Origin: Methanobacteriota archaeon
Lineage (GTDB): Archaea > Thermoplasmatota > Thermoplasmata > RBG-16-68-12
Direction of reading: 5' to 3'
Length of the DNA stretch: 34,537 bases
Assembly (NCBI GenBank): GCA_005878515.1
Contig: VBLZ01000100.1
Location: forward strand, 1 to 34,537
Shown: one piece after another, positions 8,982 through 15,601 of the stretch
Layout: each line of letters starts with the position of its first letter
Numbering within the stretch: position 1 is the first letter of the stretch
The notes under the pieces: model-generated
Told to the model about the DNA's origin: nothing
Databases searched by the model: none
What the model saw: the letters and a program-made list of their open reading frames with translations, nothing else
Program-made: the position numbers and the translations under genes

Positions 8982-9962
8982 ATGGCAAAGTCCGCTCTTG
9001 TCACCGGCGCCACGGGCCAAGACGGCTCGTTCCTCATGGAACTCCTCCTGAAGAAAGGCTACGAAGTCCATGGGCTCGTCCGCCGCTTGAGCATCCCCAA
9101 TATCGGCAACATCCAGCACCTCGTGGACCGCGTCTCGCTCCTGGATGGCGATCTCATCGACCAATCGTCTTTGAACGCCGCGGTGAGAGAGAGTCAGCCG
9201 GACGAGGTATACAATCTCGCCGCGCAGTCGTTCGTTGCGACGTCCTTCGTCCAACCGGTCCTCACGGGCGAGATCACCGGCATCGGCGCGGTACGCGTGC
9301 TCGAGGCGGTTCGCGCCTATGCGCCGGATGCCAAGGTGTACCAAGCCTCGTCGAGCGAGATGTTCGGCAAGGTGGACCGGGAGCCGCAGGACGAGAGCAC
9401 GCCGTTCCATCCGCGAAGTCCGTACGGGGTCGCGAAGGTCTACGCGTACTGGGCCTGCGTGAACTACCGGGAAGCCCACGGCTTGTTTGTTTCCAACGGG
9501 ATCCTGTTCAACCACGAATCCGAACGACGCGGCCTCGAGTTCCTGACCCGCAAGGTGAGCAGCGGCGTGGCGAAGATCCATCACGGCCTCGCGAAGACGG
9601 TCACCCTCGGAAACCTCGACGCGAGGCGGGATTGGGGGTACGCCCCGGAATTTGTCGACCTGATGTGGCGGGTCCTCCAGCACAAAGAGCCGGACGACTT
9701 CGTCGGAGCGACGGGCGAGGCCCATTCGGTGCGCGAATTCGTGGAGGAAGCGTTCCGCGTCGCCGGCATCTCGGATTGGGAGGCGCATGTGACGATCGAC
9801 GAGAAGAACTTCCGACCTTCGGAGATCTACAACCTGCGCGGGGACGCGGGGAAGGCCAAGCGGATCCTCGGATGGCAGGCGAAGACCAAGTTCAAGCAGC
9901 TCGCGAAGATCATGGTCGAAGCGGACATCGAGAGCCTGAAAGGATCCCGCAAGCCGAAGTGA
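8982..9962 (+). CDS. gmd: GDP-mannose 4,6-dehydratase
   Basis: A 326-residue short-chain dehydrogenase/reductase of the extended type. It should convert GDP-D-mannose to GDP-4-keto-6-deoxymannose, the precursor of fucose, rhamnose or perosamine-type sugars, using bound NADP. Visible motifs are the dinucleotide loop GATGQDG (residues 9-15), the Gmd-typical VHGLVRR, ASSSEMFGK containing the catalytic Ser/Glu, SPYGVAKVYAY with the Tyr-x3-Lys pair, and NHESERRG, which binds the nucleotide. Length is slightly below the usual 340-370. A weak TATA-like GATAAAG lies at 8951-8957. It follows the glycosyltransferases on the same strand after a 181-base gap, which fits supply of an activated deoxysugar. 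No epimerase/reductase is visible here to finish GDP-fucose. Confidence 0.92.
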   Translation: MAKSALVTGATGQDGSFLMELLLKKGYEVHGLVRRLSIPNIGNIQHLVDRVSLLDGDLIDQSSLNAAVRESQPDEVYNLAAQSFVATSFVQPVLTGEITGIGAVRVLEAVRAYAPDAKVYQASSSEMFGKVDREPQDESTPFHPRSPYGVAKVYAYWACVNYREAHGLFVSNGILFNHESERRGLEFLTRKVSSGVAKIHHGLAKTVTLGNLDARRDWGYAPEFVDLMWRVLQHKEPDDFVGATGEAHSVREFVEEAFRVAGISDWEAHVTIDEKNFRPSEIYNLRGDAGKAKRILGWQAKTKFKQLAKIMVEADIESLKGSRKPK

Positions 9963-9966
9963 TCCG

Positions 9967-10353
9967 CTACGGTCGAGGCGGCGACGGGAAGCAGGCTGTG
10001 CAGTGGGGATCGATGTCCCCCAGGCTCTTGTGGTACTCGCAGAACCGGGCCGTGAGCATGAGCCCGGAGCAGAACCCGTTCACGCTCGCGATCTGGTCCG
10101 AGAGCGTCATCCCGTGGGCGATTTGGGAGGAGAGTTCGTGCACATACGGTTTGATCTCCGGGAAGAGTCGGAGCATCTCCTGGTCCACGCCGCGGCTCTG
10201 CGTGTTGTAGTGGCTCACGGCCGCTTGCGTGATCCCCATCGAATGGGCGACGTCGACCTGCTTCATCTTGTACGTATGTAGGAGTTCACGGGCCAACCGC
10301 GCGCGGATCGTGGGCAGGAGTCGAGCGACCACGAGTTCTTGGGGTTGGAGCAT
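9967..10353 (-). CDS. XRE-type HTH regulator with C-terminal Cys/His cluster
   Basis: A 128-residue regulator. The HTH lies at about residues 28-50 (KMKQVDVAHSMGITQAAVSH), and the C-terminus carries FCEYH followed by HCTAC, a plausible metal or iron-sulfur site. This layout matches an archaeal family of predicted regulators (COG2522-like, from memory). The frame is open to a GTG at 10401, but that start lies inside the promoter palindrome, so the ATG at 10353 (MLQPQELVVARLL) is preferred. It is convergent with gmd across a 4-base gap. The palindrome at 10398-10416 covers its own TATA element, suggesting autoregulation. Targets and signal are unknown. Confidence 0.82.
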   Translation of the reverse strand: MLQPQELVVARLLPTIRARLARELLHTYKMKQVDVAHSMGITQAAVSHYNTQSRGVDQEMLRLFPEIKPYVHELSSQIAHGMTLSDQIASVNGFCSGLMLTARFCEYHKSLGDIDPHCTACFPSPPRP

Positions 10354-10397
10354 CCGGCGCGCCTCGTCCCTCCGGGGACCGGACTGAATACAGTATA

Positions 10398-10416
10398 ACA
10401 CGGTATTTAACCGTGT
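10398..10416 (-). promoter_or_regulatory. Palindromic operator over the XRE regulator promoter
   Basis: ACACGGT-ATTTA-ACCGTGT is a perfect 7-bp inverted repeat with a 5-base spacer. The centre, read on the minus strand as GGTTAAATACC, looks like the TATA box of the regulator gene, about 52 bases ahead of its ATG. A dimeric HTH protein bound here would block TBP, so negative autoregulation is likely (inference). Confidence 0.6.
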
Positions 10417-10502
10417 CCCTTTTCCTCGTTGTCACGGTAATTTCAGGTTTGCATCGGTTCACATTTTCTATGGAGGGAACGGTTCCGCAGCGGGGACTCG
10501 AC

Positions 10503-11288
10503 TCACATCACGCAGCAGCGCGGACTCTCCCAATAGTCCAACCCAAGCCGGACCAACGTCGGGTCGGTCGAGGTGATCGCATACGCGTCACCGTCCGCGG
10601 TCCGGGACATCGTAAGGACCTGCTGGCCATCGACGAGCACGAGGACGCACTCACACACGATCGAGCGGATCTCCGCGGCCTTCTCGAGGTCTTTCGTGAC
10701 GGGGATCTCGGGCACCGCGAGCCGCACGCGAATTCGCCGCCGGGCCGCACGGGCGAGATCGTCTTCGAGCTTCCGGAAAATCCCTTCATCGGCGGCGAGC
10801 ACGACGATCTCCTTTCGCGCCGATGAGATCAGGGCCTTTGCTCGAGCGACGACGTTCGGGAGGCCTTTCACGATGTACGCCACATCGGTGTCGGGAGACT
10901 TTGTCGCCGCACGGAGCGGCTCGAGGAGGGAGCCAAGGCGCGCTGTGGCCGCCCGTCGCTTCTCGTATTCGGCCTCGACGAGACGACTCAGTCGGATCTC
11001 GACCTCTTTCGCCGGCACGACCCGAAACGTCTTTGGCTTGCCGTCCTGGACCTCGACGAGCCCTTTCTCGGCCAGCTCGTCGAGGGCATAGTAGATCTTC
11101 GAATCGGCGACACCGGTCTTCAGAACCAGATCGCCCGCGGTCGCATGGCTCACCCGAACCAGTGCGCAAAACGCCTCGGCAGCGTGTCCGCTGAATCCGA
11201 GGTCCCGCAAGGTGCCGCGGATCCGTTCCGCGGAAGGCCCGAACGATTCTTGGAGGAGCGCGTTCGCCCGCGCCTTGACTTCCGACAT
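10503..11288 (-). CDS. TrmB-family transcriptional regulator, probable arsenic-responsive
   Basis: A 261-residue protein of the TrmB type. An N-terminal winged helix (about residues 22-85: RDLGFSGHAAEAFCALV, DSKIYYALDELAEKGLVEV) is followed by a helical linker and a C-terminal effector domain. Cysteines stand out in the effector half: CEC in SIVCECVLVLV and an RCCVM C-terminus. They could bind a thiophilic metalloid (inference). The frame is open to a TTG at 11300, but the ATG at 11288 sits 23-31 bases from a TATA element that can serve both directions. The gene is divergent from arsM across a palindrome, the classical arrangement of a local regulator. ArsR is the usual regulator of ars genes, so a TrmB-like one would be unusual. 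It could instead act as an activator or control other genes. Confidence 0.85.
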   Translation of the reverse strand: MSEVKARANALLQESFGPSAERIRGTLRDLGFSGHAAEAFCALVRVSHATAGDLVLKTGVADSKIYYALDELAEKGLVEVQDGKPKTFRVVPAKEVEIRLSRLVEAEYEKRRAATARLGSLLEPLRAATKSPDTDVAYIVKGLPNVVARAKALISSARKEIVVLAADEGIFRKLEDDLARAARRRIRVRLAVPEIPVTKDLEKAAEIRSIVCECVLVLVDGQQVLTMSRTADGDAYAITSTDPTLVRLGLDYWESPRCCVM

Positions 11289-11310
11289 CCGGTAGGCCAA
11301 GGGAGGGAAG

Positions 11311-11320
11311 GTATTTAATG
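11311..11320 (+). promoter_or_regulatory. TATA element between the TrmB-like gene and arsM
   Basis: GTATTTAATG lies 30-39 bases before the arsM ATG at 11350. Read in reverse (CATTAAATAC) it lies 23-32 bases before the regulator's ATG at 11288, so one AT-rich element may serve both promoters. Confidence 0.5.
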
Positions 11321-11324
11321 TTAG

Positions 11325-11344
11325 CTACTACTGATTGGTAGTAG
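11325..11344 (+). promoter_or_regulatory. Palindromic operator of arsM
   Basis: CTACTAC-TGATTG-GTAGTAG is a perfect 7-bp inverted repeat with a 6-base spacer. It occupies the space between the arsM TATA element and its ATG, covering the expected transcription start. A protein bound here would repress arsM. The divergent TrmB-like protein is the obvious candidate (inference). Confidence 0.65.
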
Positions 11345-11349
11345 AGACC

Positions 11350-12078
11350 ATGGAAGCAACCGCGGAGGAAGTCCGTGCGAAAGTGCGGGAACGGTATTCG
11401 ATCGCAGCGAGCAGGCGGGGTGGTTGCGAGGACGACGGCTGTTGCGCGATCGGCTATTCGCCGGTGGAGCTCGAAGGGATTCCTGCCGAATCCGTCCTCG
11501 GATTGGGCAGTGGAAATCCGGTCCGGCATGCGGAGCTGCGCCCCGGCGAGACCGTCGTCGACCTCGGGAGCGGCGCCGGAATCGACGTGTTCCTCGCGAG
11601 CCGCCTCGTCGGCCCGGCGGGGCACGCGACCGGGATCGACATGACGCCAACCATGGTCACACGCGCCACGACCGCATCGGTGGCTCACGATATCCGGAAC
11701 GCATCGTTTGTCCTCGCGCCGATCGAGAAACTGCCGCTTCCGGATGGGCATGCGGACGTGGTCCTGAGCAATTGCGTCATCAACCTGAGCCCCGACAAAC
11801 CGGCCGTGTTCGCCGAGGCCTTCCGAATCCTGAAGCCGGGCGGACGACTCGTGATCTCGGACGTGGTCCAAGAACGGGACCTGGGCCGGATCGAAGACGA
11901 CTGCGGCTGTGTCGGAAACGCGATGGTCCGTGGCGAGTATTTGGAGACGATCCGGCGTGCTGGATTTGCGGAACTCCGAATTGTGGAAGACCGGCCCTGG
12001 CGGACGGGCCCGAGCGGAATCGAGGCGTCCGCCGTCACCCTCATCGCGCGAAAGCCGGGACGGGAGGTGAAGATGTGA
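11350..12078 (+). CDS. arsM: Arsenite S-adenosylmethionine methyltransferase
   Basis: A 242-residue ArsM-family enzyme that transfers methyl groups from SAM to trivalent arsenic, yielding methylarsenicals. The SAM-binding motif DLGSGAGID is at residues 71-79 and GIDMTP at 95-100. The ArsM hallmark SNCVINLSPDK is at 140-150 (Cys142) and a second arsenic-binding cysteine lies in CGCVG (185-189). The N-terminus has a CEDDGCC cluster (26-32). The cysteine usually found in GCGNP is replaced: the segment here is GSGNP with Ser54. The ATG at 11350 is chosen over the upstream TTG at 11335, which lies inside the palindromic operator. The 3' end overlaps the start of a cysteine-rich peptide gene by 4 bases, and a strong ribosome site for that gene lies within the last arsM codons. 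Confidence 0.92.
   Translation: MEATAEEVRAKVRERYSIAASRRGGCEDDGCCAIGYSPVELEGIPAESVLGLGSGNPVRHAELRPGETVVDLGSGAGIDVFLASRLVGPAGHATGIDMTPTMVTRATTASVAHDIRNASFVLAPIEKLPLPDGHADVVLSNCVINLSPDKPAVFAEAFRILKPGGRLVISDVVQERDLGRIEDDCGCVGNAMVRGEYLETIRRAGFAELRIVEDRPWRTGPSGIEASAVTLIARKPGREVKM
12063..12070 (+). promoter_or_regulatory. Ribosome binding site of the cysteine-rich peptide gene
   Basis: GGAGGTGA lies inside the 3' end of arsM, 4 bases ahead of the GTG start. It matches the strong ribosome sites used by the internal ribosomal-protein genes in this window and decides both the start and the reality of the small gene. Confidence 0.7.
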
Positions 12079-12188
12079 TACCCATCGAGATCATGCTGGC
12101 GAAGGCGCTCGCGGAGGAACTCCGCGCAGAAGGCTGCTGCGGGAGCGGGCCGTGTTGCGCGGACTCCCGTTGTGGCTGCTGCGCCTGA
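12075..12188 (+). CDS. 37-residue cysteine-rich peptide coupled to arsM
   Basis: This tiny gene begins at GTG 12075 inside the arsM stop region (4-base overlap), preceded by a near-perfect ribosome site GGAGGTGA at 12063-12070. Overlap and ribosome site together argue strongly for translation. The peptide has a short amphipathic-looking helix (about residues 5-19, EIMLAKALAEELRAE), then a tail with seven cysteines at 21, 22, 27, 28, 33, 35 and 36 spaced by Gly, Ser, Pro and Ala. This resembles a metallothionein-like metal ligand. From context it may bind arsenite, deliver it to or release it from ArsM, or act in sensing. No known family is recognised. An internal ATG at 12093 would give 31 residues but lacks the ribosome site. 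Confidence 0.75.
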   Translation: MIPIEIMLAKALAEELRAEGCCGSGPCCADSRCGCCA

Positions 12189-12267
12189 GGCCGCACCCTA
12201 CTTTCGACGGCGATGGGCGGCCGATCTCACTGCGCCGTCCCGCTTGACGAGGTCCGGACGCTCGAGC

Positions 12268-12510
12268 TCAGCCGTGAGCGACAACCGAAGGGACCGAGTG
12301 CAGACTCCGGTAGATCGCGGTGAGTTCCGCCTTCTCCGCATCCCCCAGCCGAGAGTCCTGGATGTACTCCTCGTAGAGTGGGGTGACATCCTCGTCCCCA
12401 AGGCACGTGACGGACATATGGAGGATGTATTCCGTTAGAATATGCAGCGAATCGGAGGTGGGGGCTCGAGTCAACGCGTCGTCTTTGATCTTCCGCCACT
12501 GGAATCGCAT
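12268..12510 (-). CDS. Hypothetical protein of 80 residues
   Basis: An 80-residue, mostly helical, acidic protein starting MRFQWRKIKDDALTR. It has no membrane segment, and its single cysteine lies in VTCLGDEDV. Composition and lack of low complexity suggest a real gene rather than a shadow frame; no other gene covers this stretch. The frame is open further upstream to about 12537, but the ATG at 12510 begins the well-behaved part. It lies between the arsenic locus and the RNase H-like gene, on the opposite strand from both. The family is not recognised. Confidence 0.55.
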   Translation of the reverse strand: MRFQWRKIKDDALTRAPTSDSLHILTEYILHMSVTCLGDEDVTPLYEEYIQDSRLGDAEKAELTAIYRSLHSVPSVVAHG

Positions 12511-12615
12511 GGGTGGGCCTGCCGAAGAGCGTACCACCGCGGTGGGTACGTAACCCTTTTCGGCCGGTTATCGCGGCGCGAACTGTGAGGACGACATGCG
12601 CAATGTGTCCTTTGC

Positions 12616-13092
12616 TTGAGTCGTCCCGCCAATCCTCAAGAGCCCGCCCGCATTCCGGGCGACACGGCCGCATCTCGCGACGGTTCGCGCACGGTGTGCT
12701 TCTTCGATGGCGCCTGTCCCGGCAATCAGTTCGCGCAGAAAGGGCCCATGAAAGCGGCCTTCGTGATTGGAGAGAAGGAATCTGTTCGCGACGTACCGGA
12801 CCTGCAGACGCCCGACGGCCCGATGCGGAGCAGCAACATCGCGGAATATCACGGTCTCATTTTCCTTCTGCGGCACTTGCGAGACCTGGATCGCGGACGA
12901 GGGTCCGACGGGGCGTATCTAATCTGCGGCGATTCTCAACTCGTCATCCGCCAGATGCGCGGGGAGTATCGGGTGCGGACGGCCCATCTAGTTCCCCTAC
13001 GCGCGGAAGCTTCACGCCTGTCGTCCGAGCTCGATGTCGAATTCCGCGCGGTCCCGCGCGCGAAGAACCGCGCCGGATTCCTCCTGGAATAG
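12616..13092 (+). CDS. RNase HI-like protein, C-terminus possibly truncated
   Basis: A 158-residue protein with the RNase H fold motifs in order: FFDGACPGN (Asp31), SSNIAEYHGL (Glu77) and CGDSQLVIRQM (Asp106), which would be three of the four metal-binding acids that hydrolyse RNA in RNA-DNA hybrids. The fourth acid normally follows a pattern like RxxNxxAD near the C-terminus. Here the frame reads AKNRAGFLLE and stops. Dropping one G of GCCGGATT would give an NRAD sequence, so a frameshift or genuine loss is possible. The TTG at 12616 is the most upstream in-frame start after a stop at 12586; internal GTG codons are alternatives. A TATA-like TAACCCTTTT lies at 12551-12560. Confidence 0.7.
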   Translation: MSRPANPQEPARIPGDTAASRDGSRTVCFFDGACPGNQFAQKGPMKAAFVIGEKESVRDVPDLQTPDGPMRSSNIAEYHGLIFLLRHLRDLDRGRGSDGAYLICGDSQLVIRQMRGEYRVRTAHLVPLRAEASRLSSELDVEFRAVPRAKNRAGFLLE

Positions 13093-13203
13093 AGAGTGAT
13101 GTCGGGAGTGGTCGATATTATACCGCTCGGTTACACTGGTACACAATCGAACACCATGTTTTCGGAAAATTCTTGAGGGGGGAGAGAAATCGTCGCCCGG
13201 CCA

Positions 13204-15360
13204 ATGCGTCATGAGGGGCTTTCGCAGGACTTTCGCAAGCATTCCGTGCTTGTCCTCGTCTTGCTGCTGATGGCATCAGCGTTAGTTGCGCTGAGTCCAA
13301 CGGCTCCGTGGGCCGGCTTGAGTGTCGACGCCCATGCCGCGGGCCTGGCCAATCCCGCGGCCCTTGAGCCGCACGCGCCCATCCACATCACGGGCGACGA
13401 CGGGTTCAACACCTCAAACGGGGTTCGCGGTGGGACCGGCACTGCTGCGGCCCCTTACCTCATCTCCGACTGGCTGGTCGACGCCGCCCTCTATCCGAAC
13501 TCCAGTGCGATGATCTGGCTCGAAAACACCGACAGGCACGTGGTCGTGCAGAATTGCCAAGTCATCCACCTGGACACCGTCGGAGAACAGTTCCAGGCAT
13601 TCTACGTGGGCAAGTATCCGGGTGAAAACATGACGCCGATCATCGGGCCGCCAACGATCGACCTGACGAGCAACGTGACGTTCCTGGACAACGACATCGA
13701 GAGTCGCTACGGATACGGGATTCAGATTGCGGAGGGCTCCTCGAACATCCTCGCGAAGGGGAATCATGTGGCGGTCCATCCGGACAACGTCAGCGGCCGT
13801 GACTGGATCTACGGGATCAACGTGGCCCGGGGTACCCACAACGTCACGATCGAGGACAATGTGGTCAACGCCGGGAGCAGCCTGTACATCACGATCGGCA
13901 TCCACTTGAGCGACTATTACGTGAGCGAGCAGCGCCGCGCGTCCCGGCTCGTCGCCCGGAACAATACCGTGATCGATGCGGCCGGTGGGATCCACGTCGA
14001 GTCTTCCCGATTTACGTTGGTCCAGGACAATACCATCTATCGGACCAACCTCAACAGCCTGGCCTACGGCTGGCCACGCGCCATCACGGTCCGCGAGAGC
14101 GCGCTGAACGCAAGCCTGGTTCACAACACGATCCGAGTCGAACTTACCGGGATCATCATTGGGGCGTCGACGGGTCGATGGGACACGTATGGATCGGTGA
14201 CCAGCGCAAACAATACAACGATCCGTGACAACGTCATCTCGAATGTGACCAGCGGCATTCAAATCGGGAACGTGAGCGGCACTCAGGTCATCGACACGAC
14301 CTTTGCAAATGTTGGACTTCAGGAGTTGAACCTGAATGGAGAGGGAGGTGCCCCCCGGAACCTGACCCTGACGGACTTGGCGTTTCCGGTCCGTATTCGA
14401 GCGCCAACCGAGGCGATACCGATCCACTGGTCTTGGACACATCTGACGCCATCGGCGGAATACAATCTCAGCGCGACCAACGGTACGACCACCGTGAACG
14501 TGTCTTTCGCGACGACGGCTGCCGGAGTCGGTTTCGTCGACGTCGAGCAGCCGCGTACCAATGCCACCAACCTCACTGTGTACCGTCTCGCGGGGCCGCT
14601 GCCTCCGCCGAATGCCCCGCCCACCGCGGACTTCGTTTGGGCGCCGACATTAGGCAACACGAGCACCATGTTCGTGTTCACCGCACAAGCAAGTGACGAC
14701 CACGATCTGCCCAGCTCGATTCAAGTCCGCTGGGACTGGACCGGAGACGGGACGTGGGATACCGCGTGGTCCACGAACAAGACCGCGACGCATTCCTATT
14801 CCTCGATAGGAAACAAAACGGTCGTCGTGCAGGCGATCGATTCCGGAGGTCTGACCGCGACCCAGTCCCACGTGGTCCAGGTGACGGCACCGCCCCCGCC
14901 ACCGCCGCCCCCGCCTCCGCCGAACGCGCCGCCCACGGTGGACTTCACATGGACGCCGAACTCCGGCGACACGACCACCGTCTTCACGTTCACGGCGCAG
15001 GCGAGCGACGATCACGATCAACCGAGCGCCATTCAGGTCCGGTGGGACTGGAACGGCGATGGGACTTGGGACACGCCTTGGTCGACCACGAAGACCGCCA
15101 CGCACACGTTCAGCGCTCCGGGCGATTACACGGTGGCGGTGCGAGCAATCGACTCGGGAGGCCTTACCACGAGCAAGTCGCACCTGGTTTCAGTAACCGC
15201 CCTCCCACCGCCGCCGAACAGGACGAACCCGGTCTCCACGCAAACGCAGATACTCCTTCTCCTCGCGAGCGTTTCGACTCCGATCATGATCGTGACGGCC
15301 ATTGGCGTAATCGTTTATGCGGTGAGTCGCGTGCGACGCAGACGGGGCCGCCGCGACTGA
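13204..15360 (+). CDS. Secreted parallel beta-helix protein with two PKD domains and a C-terminal anchor
   Basis: A 718-residue surface protein. A signal peptide is seen in the first ~45 residues (hydrophobic LVLVLLLMASALVAL). Residues of about 60-400 hold short repeats of the right-handed parallel beta-helix type (many GI/NxI turns, e.g. NVTIEDNVV, NTTIRDNVISNVTSGIQI), as in NosD/pectate-lyase-like proteins. Two PKD domains of about 90 residues follow, each starting NAPPT and containing QVRWDWxGDGTWDT, joined by a poly-proline linker. A single membrane helix and an Arg-rich tail (RVRRRRGRRD) end the protein. Many N-x-S/T sequons suggest N-glycosylation, in keeping with the glycosylation genes nearby. 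Enzymatic activity is uncertain; an adhesive or carbohydrate-binding role is equally possible. Confidence 0.85.
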   Translation: MRHEGLSQDFRKHSVLVLVLLLMASALVALSPTAPWAGLSVDAHAAGLANPAALEPHAPIHITGDDGFNTSNGVRGGTGTAAAPYLISDWLVDAALYPNSSAMIWLENTDRHVVVQNCQVIHLDTVGEQFQAFYVGKYPGENMTPIIGPPTIDLTSNVTFLDNDIESRYGYGIQIAEGSSNILAKGNHVAVHPDNVSGRDWIYGINVARGTHNVTIEDNVVNAGSSLYITIGIHLSDYYVSEQRRASRLVARNNTVIDAAGGIHVESSRFTLVQDNTIYRTNLNSLAYGWPRAITVRESALNASLVHNTIRVELTGIIIGASTGRWDTYGSVTSANNTTIRDNVISNVTSGIQIGNVSGTQVIDTTFANVGLQELNLNGEGGAPRNLTLTDLAFPVRIRAPTEAIPIHWSWTHLTPSAEYNLSATNGTTTVNVSFATTAAGVGFVDVEQPRTNATNLTVYRLAGPLPPPNAPPTADFVWAPTLGNTSTMFVFTAQASDDHDLPSSIQVRWDWTGDGTWDTAWSTNKTATHSYSSIGNKTVVVQAIDSGGLTATQSHVVQVTAPPPPPPPPPPPNAPPTVDFTWTPNSGDTTTVFTFTAQASDDHDQPSAIQVRWDWNGDGTWDTPWSTTKTATHTFSAPGDYTVAVRAIDSGGLTTSKSHLVSVTALPPPPNRTNPVSTQTQILLLLASVSTPIMIVTAIGVIVYAVSRVRRRRGRRD
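14611..15201 (+). repeat. Tandem PKD-domain coding repeat, period 312 bp
   Basis: Two similar segments begin at 14611 (AATGCCCCGCCC) and 14923 (AACGCGCCGCCC), 104 codons apart, each ending after a QVT or SVT triplet. The proteins they encode are clearly homologous throughout. A CCG/CCC-rich linker at about 14888-14922 separates them. Confidence 0.7.
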
Positions 15361-15407
15361 GTCAGTCGGAAGTTGCCACAGTTGCCTTGACCTCAAGTTC
15401 GTGACAG

Positions 15408-15480
15408 AGCCACCAGGGAGAATTGAACTCCCGACCTGCCGCTTACAAGGCGGCTGCTCTACCGACTGAGCTATGGTGGC
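15408..15480 (-). tRNA. tRNA-Thr (anticodon UGU)
   Basis: On the minus strand a full cloverleaf folds: acceptor GCCACCA/TGGTGGC, D stem GCTC/GAGC, anticodon stem GCCGC/GCGGC around loop CTTGTAA (anticodon TGT), and T stem GGGAG/CTCCC with loop TTCAATT. The discriminator base is U, as expected for archaeal tRNA-Thr. No intron and no encoded CCA. Confidence 0.95.
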
Positions 15481-15576
15481 GTACCGAGTCCATCGACCCT
15501 TTCGGTAAAAGGGTTTCCGCGTGGTCAGGCTGCACAACAACTCGAAGAGTCTCATTTTTGGAAATCATGGAAAAGC

Positions 15577-15583
15577 CTTTATT
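15577..15583 (+). promoter_or_regulatory. TATA box of the zinc-ribbon/SAP gene
   Basis: CTTTATT lies 19-25 bases before the ATG at 15602, which supports that start and a leaderless transcript. Confidence 0.5.
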
Positions 15584-15601
15584 CGCCGCACCCGGCCTCC
15601 G

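Noticed and set aside
12227..12673. Longer minus-strand frame overlapping the 80-residue hypothetical gene
   Set aside because: Low-quality Arg/Gly-rich translation in a different frame; the 80-residue frame is the better coding candidate.
14888..14922. CCG/CCC-rich run as a possible simple-sequence regulatory repeat
   Set aside because: It encodes the poly-proline linker between two PKD domains, which explains it.
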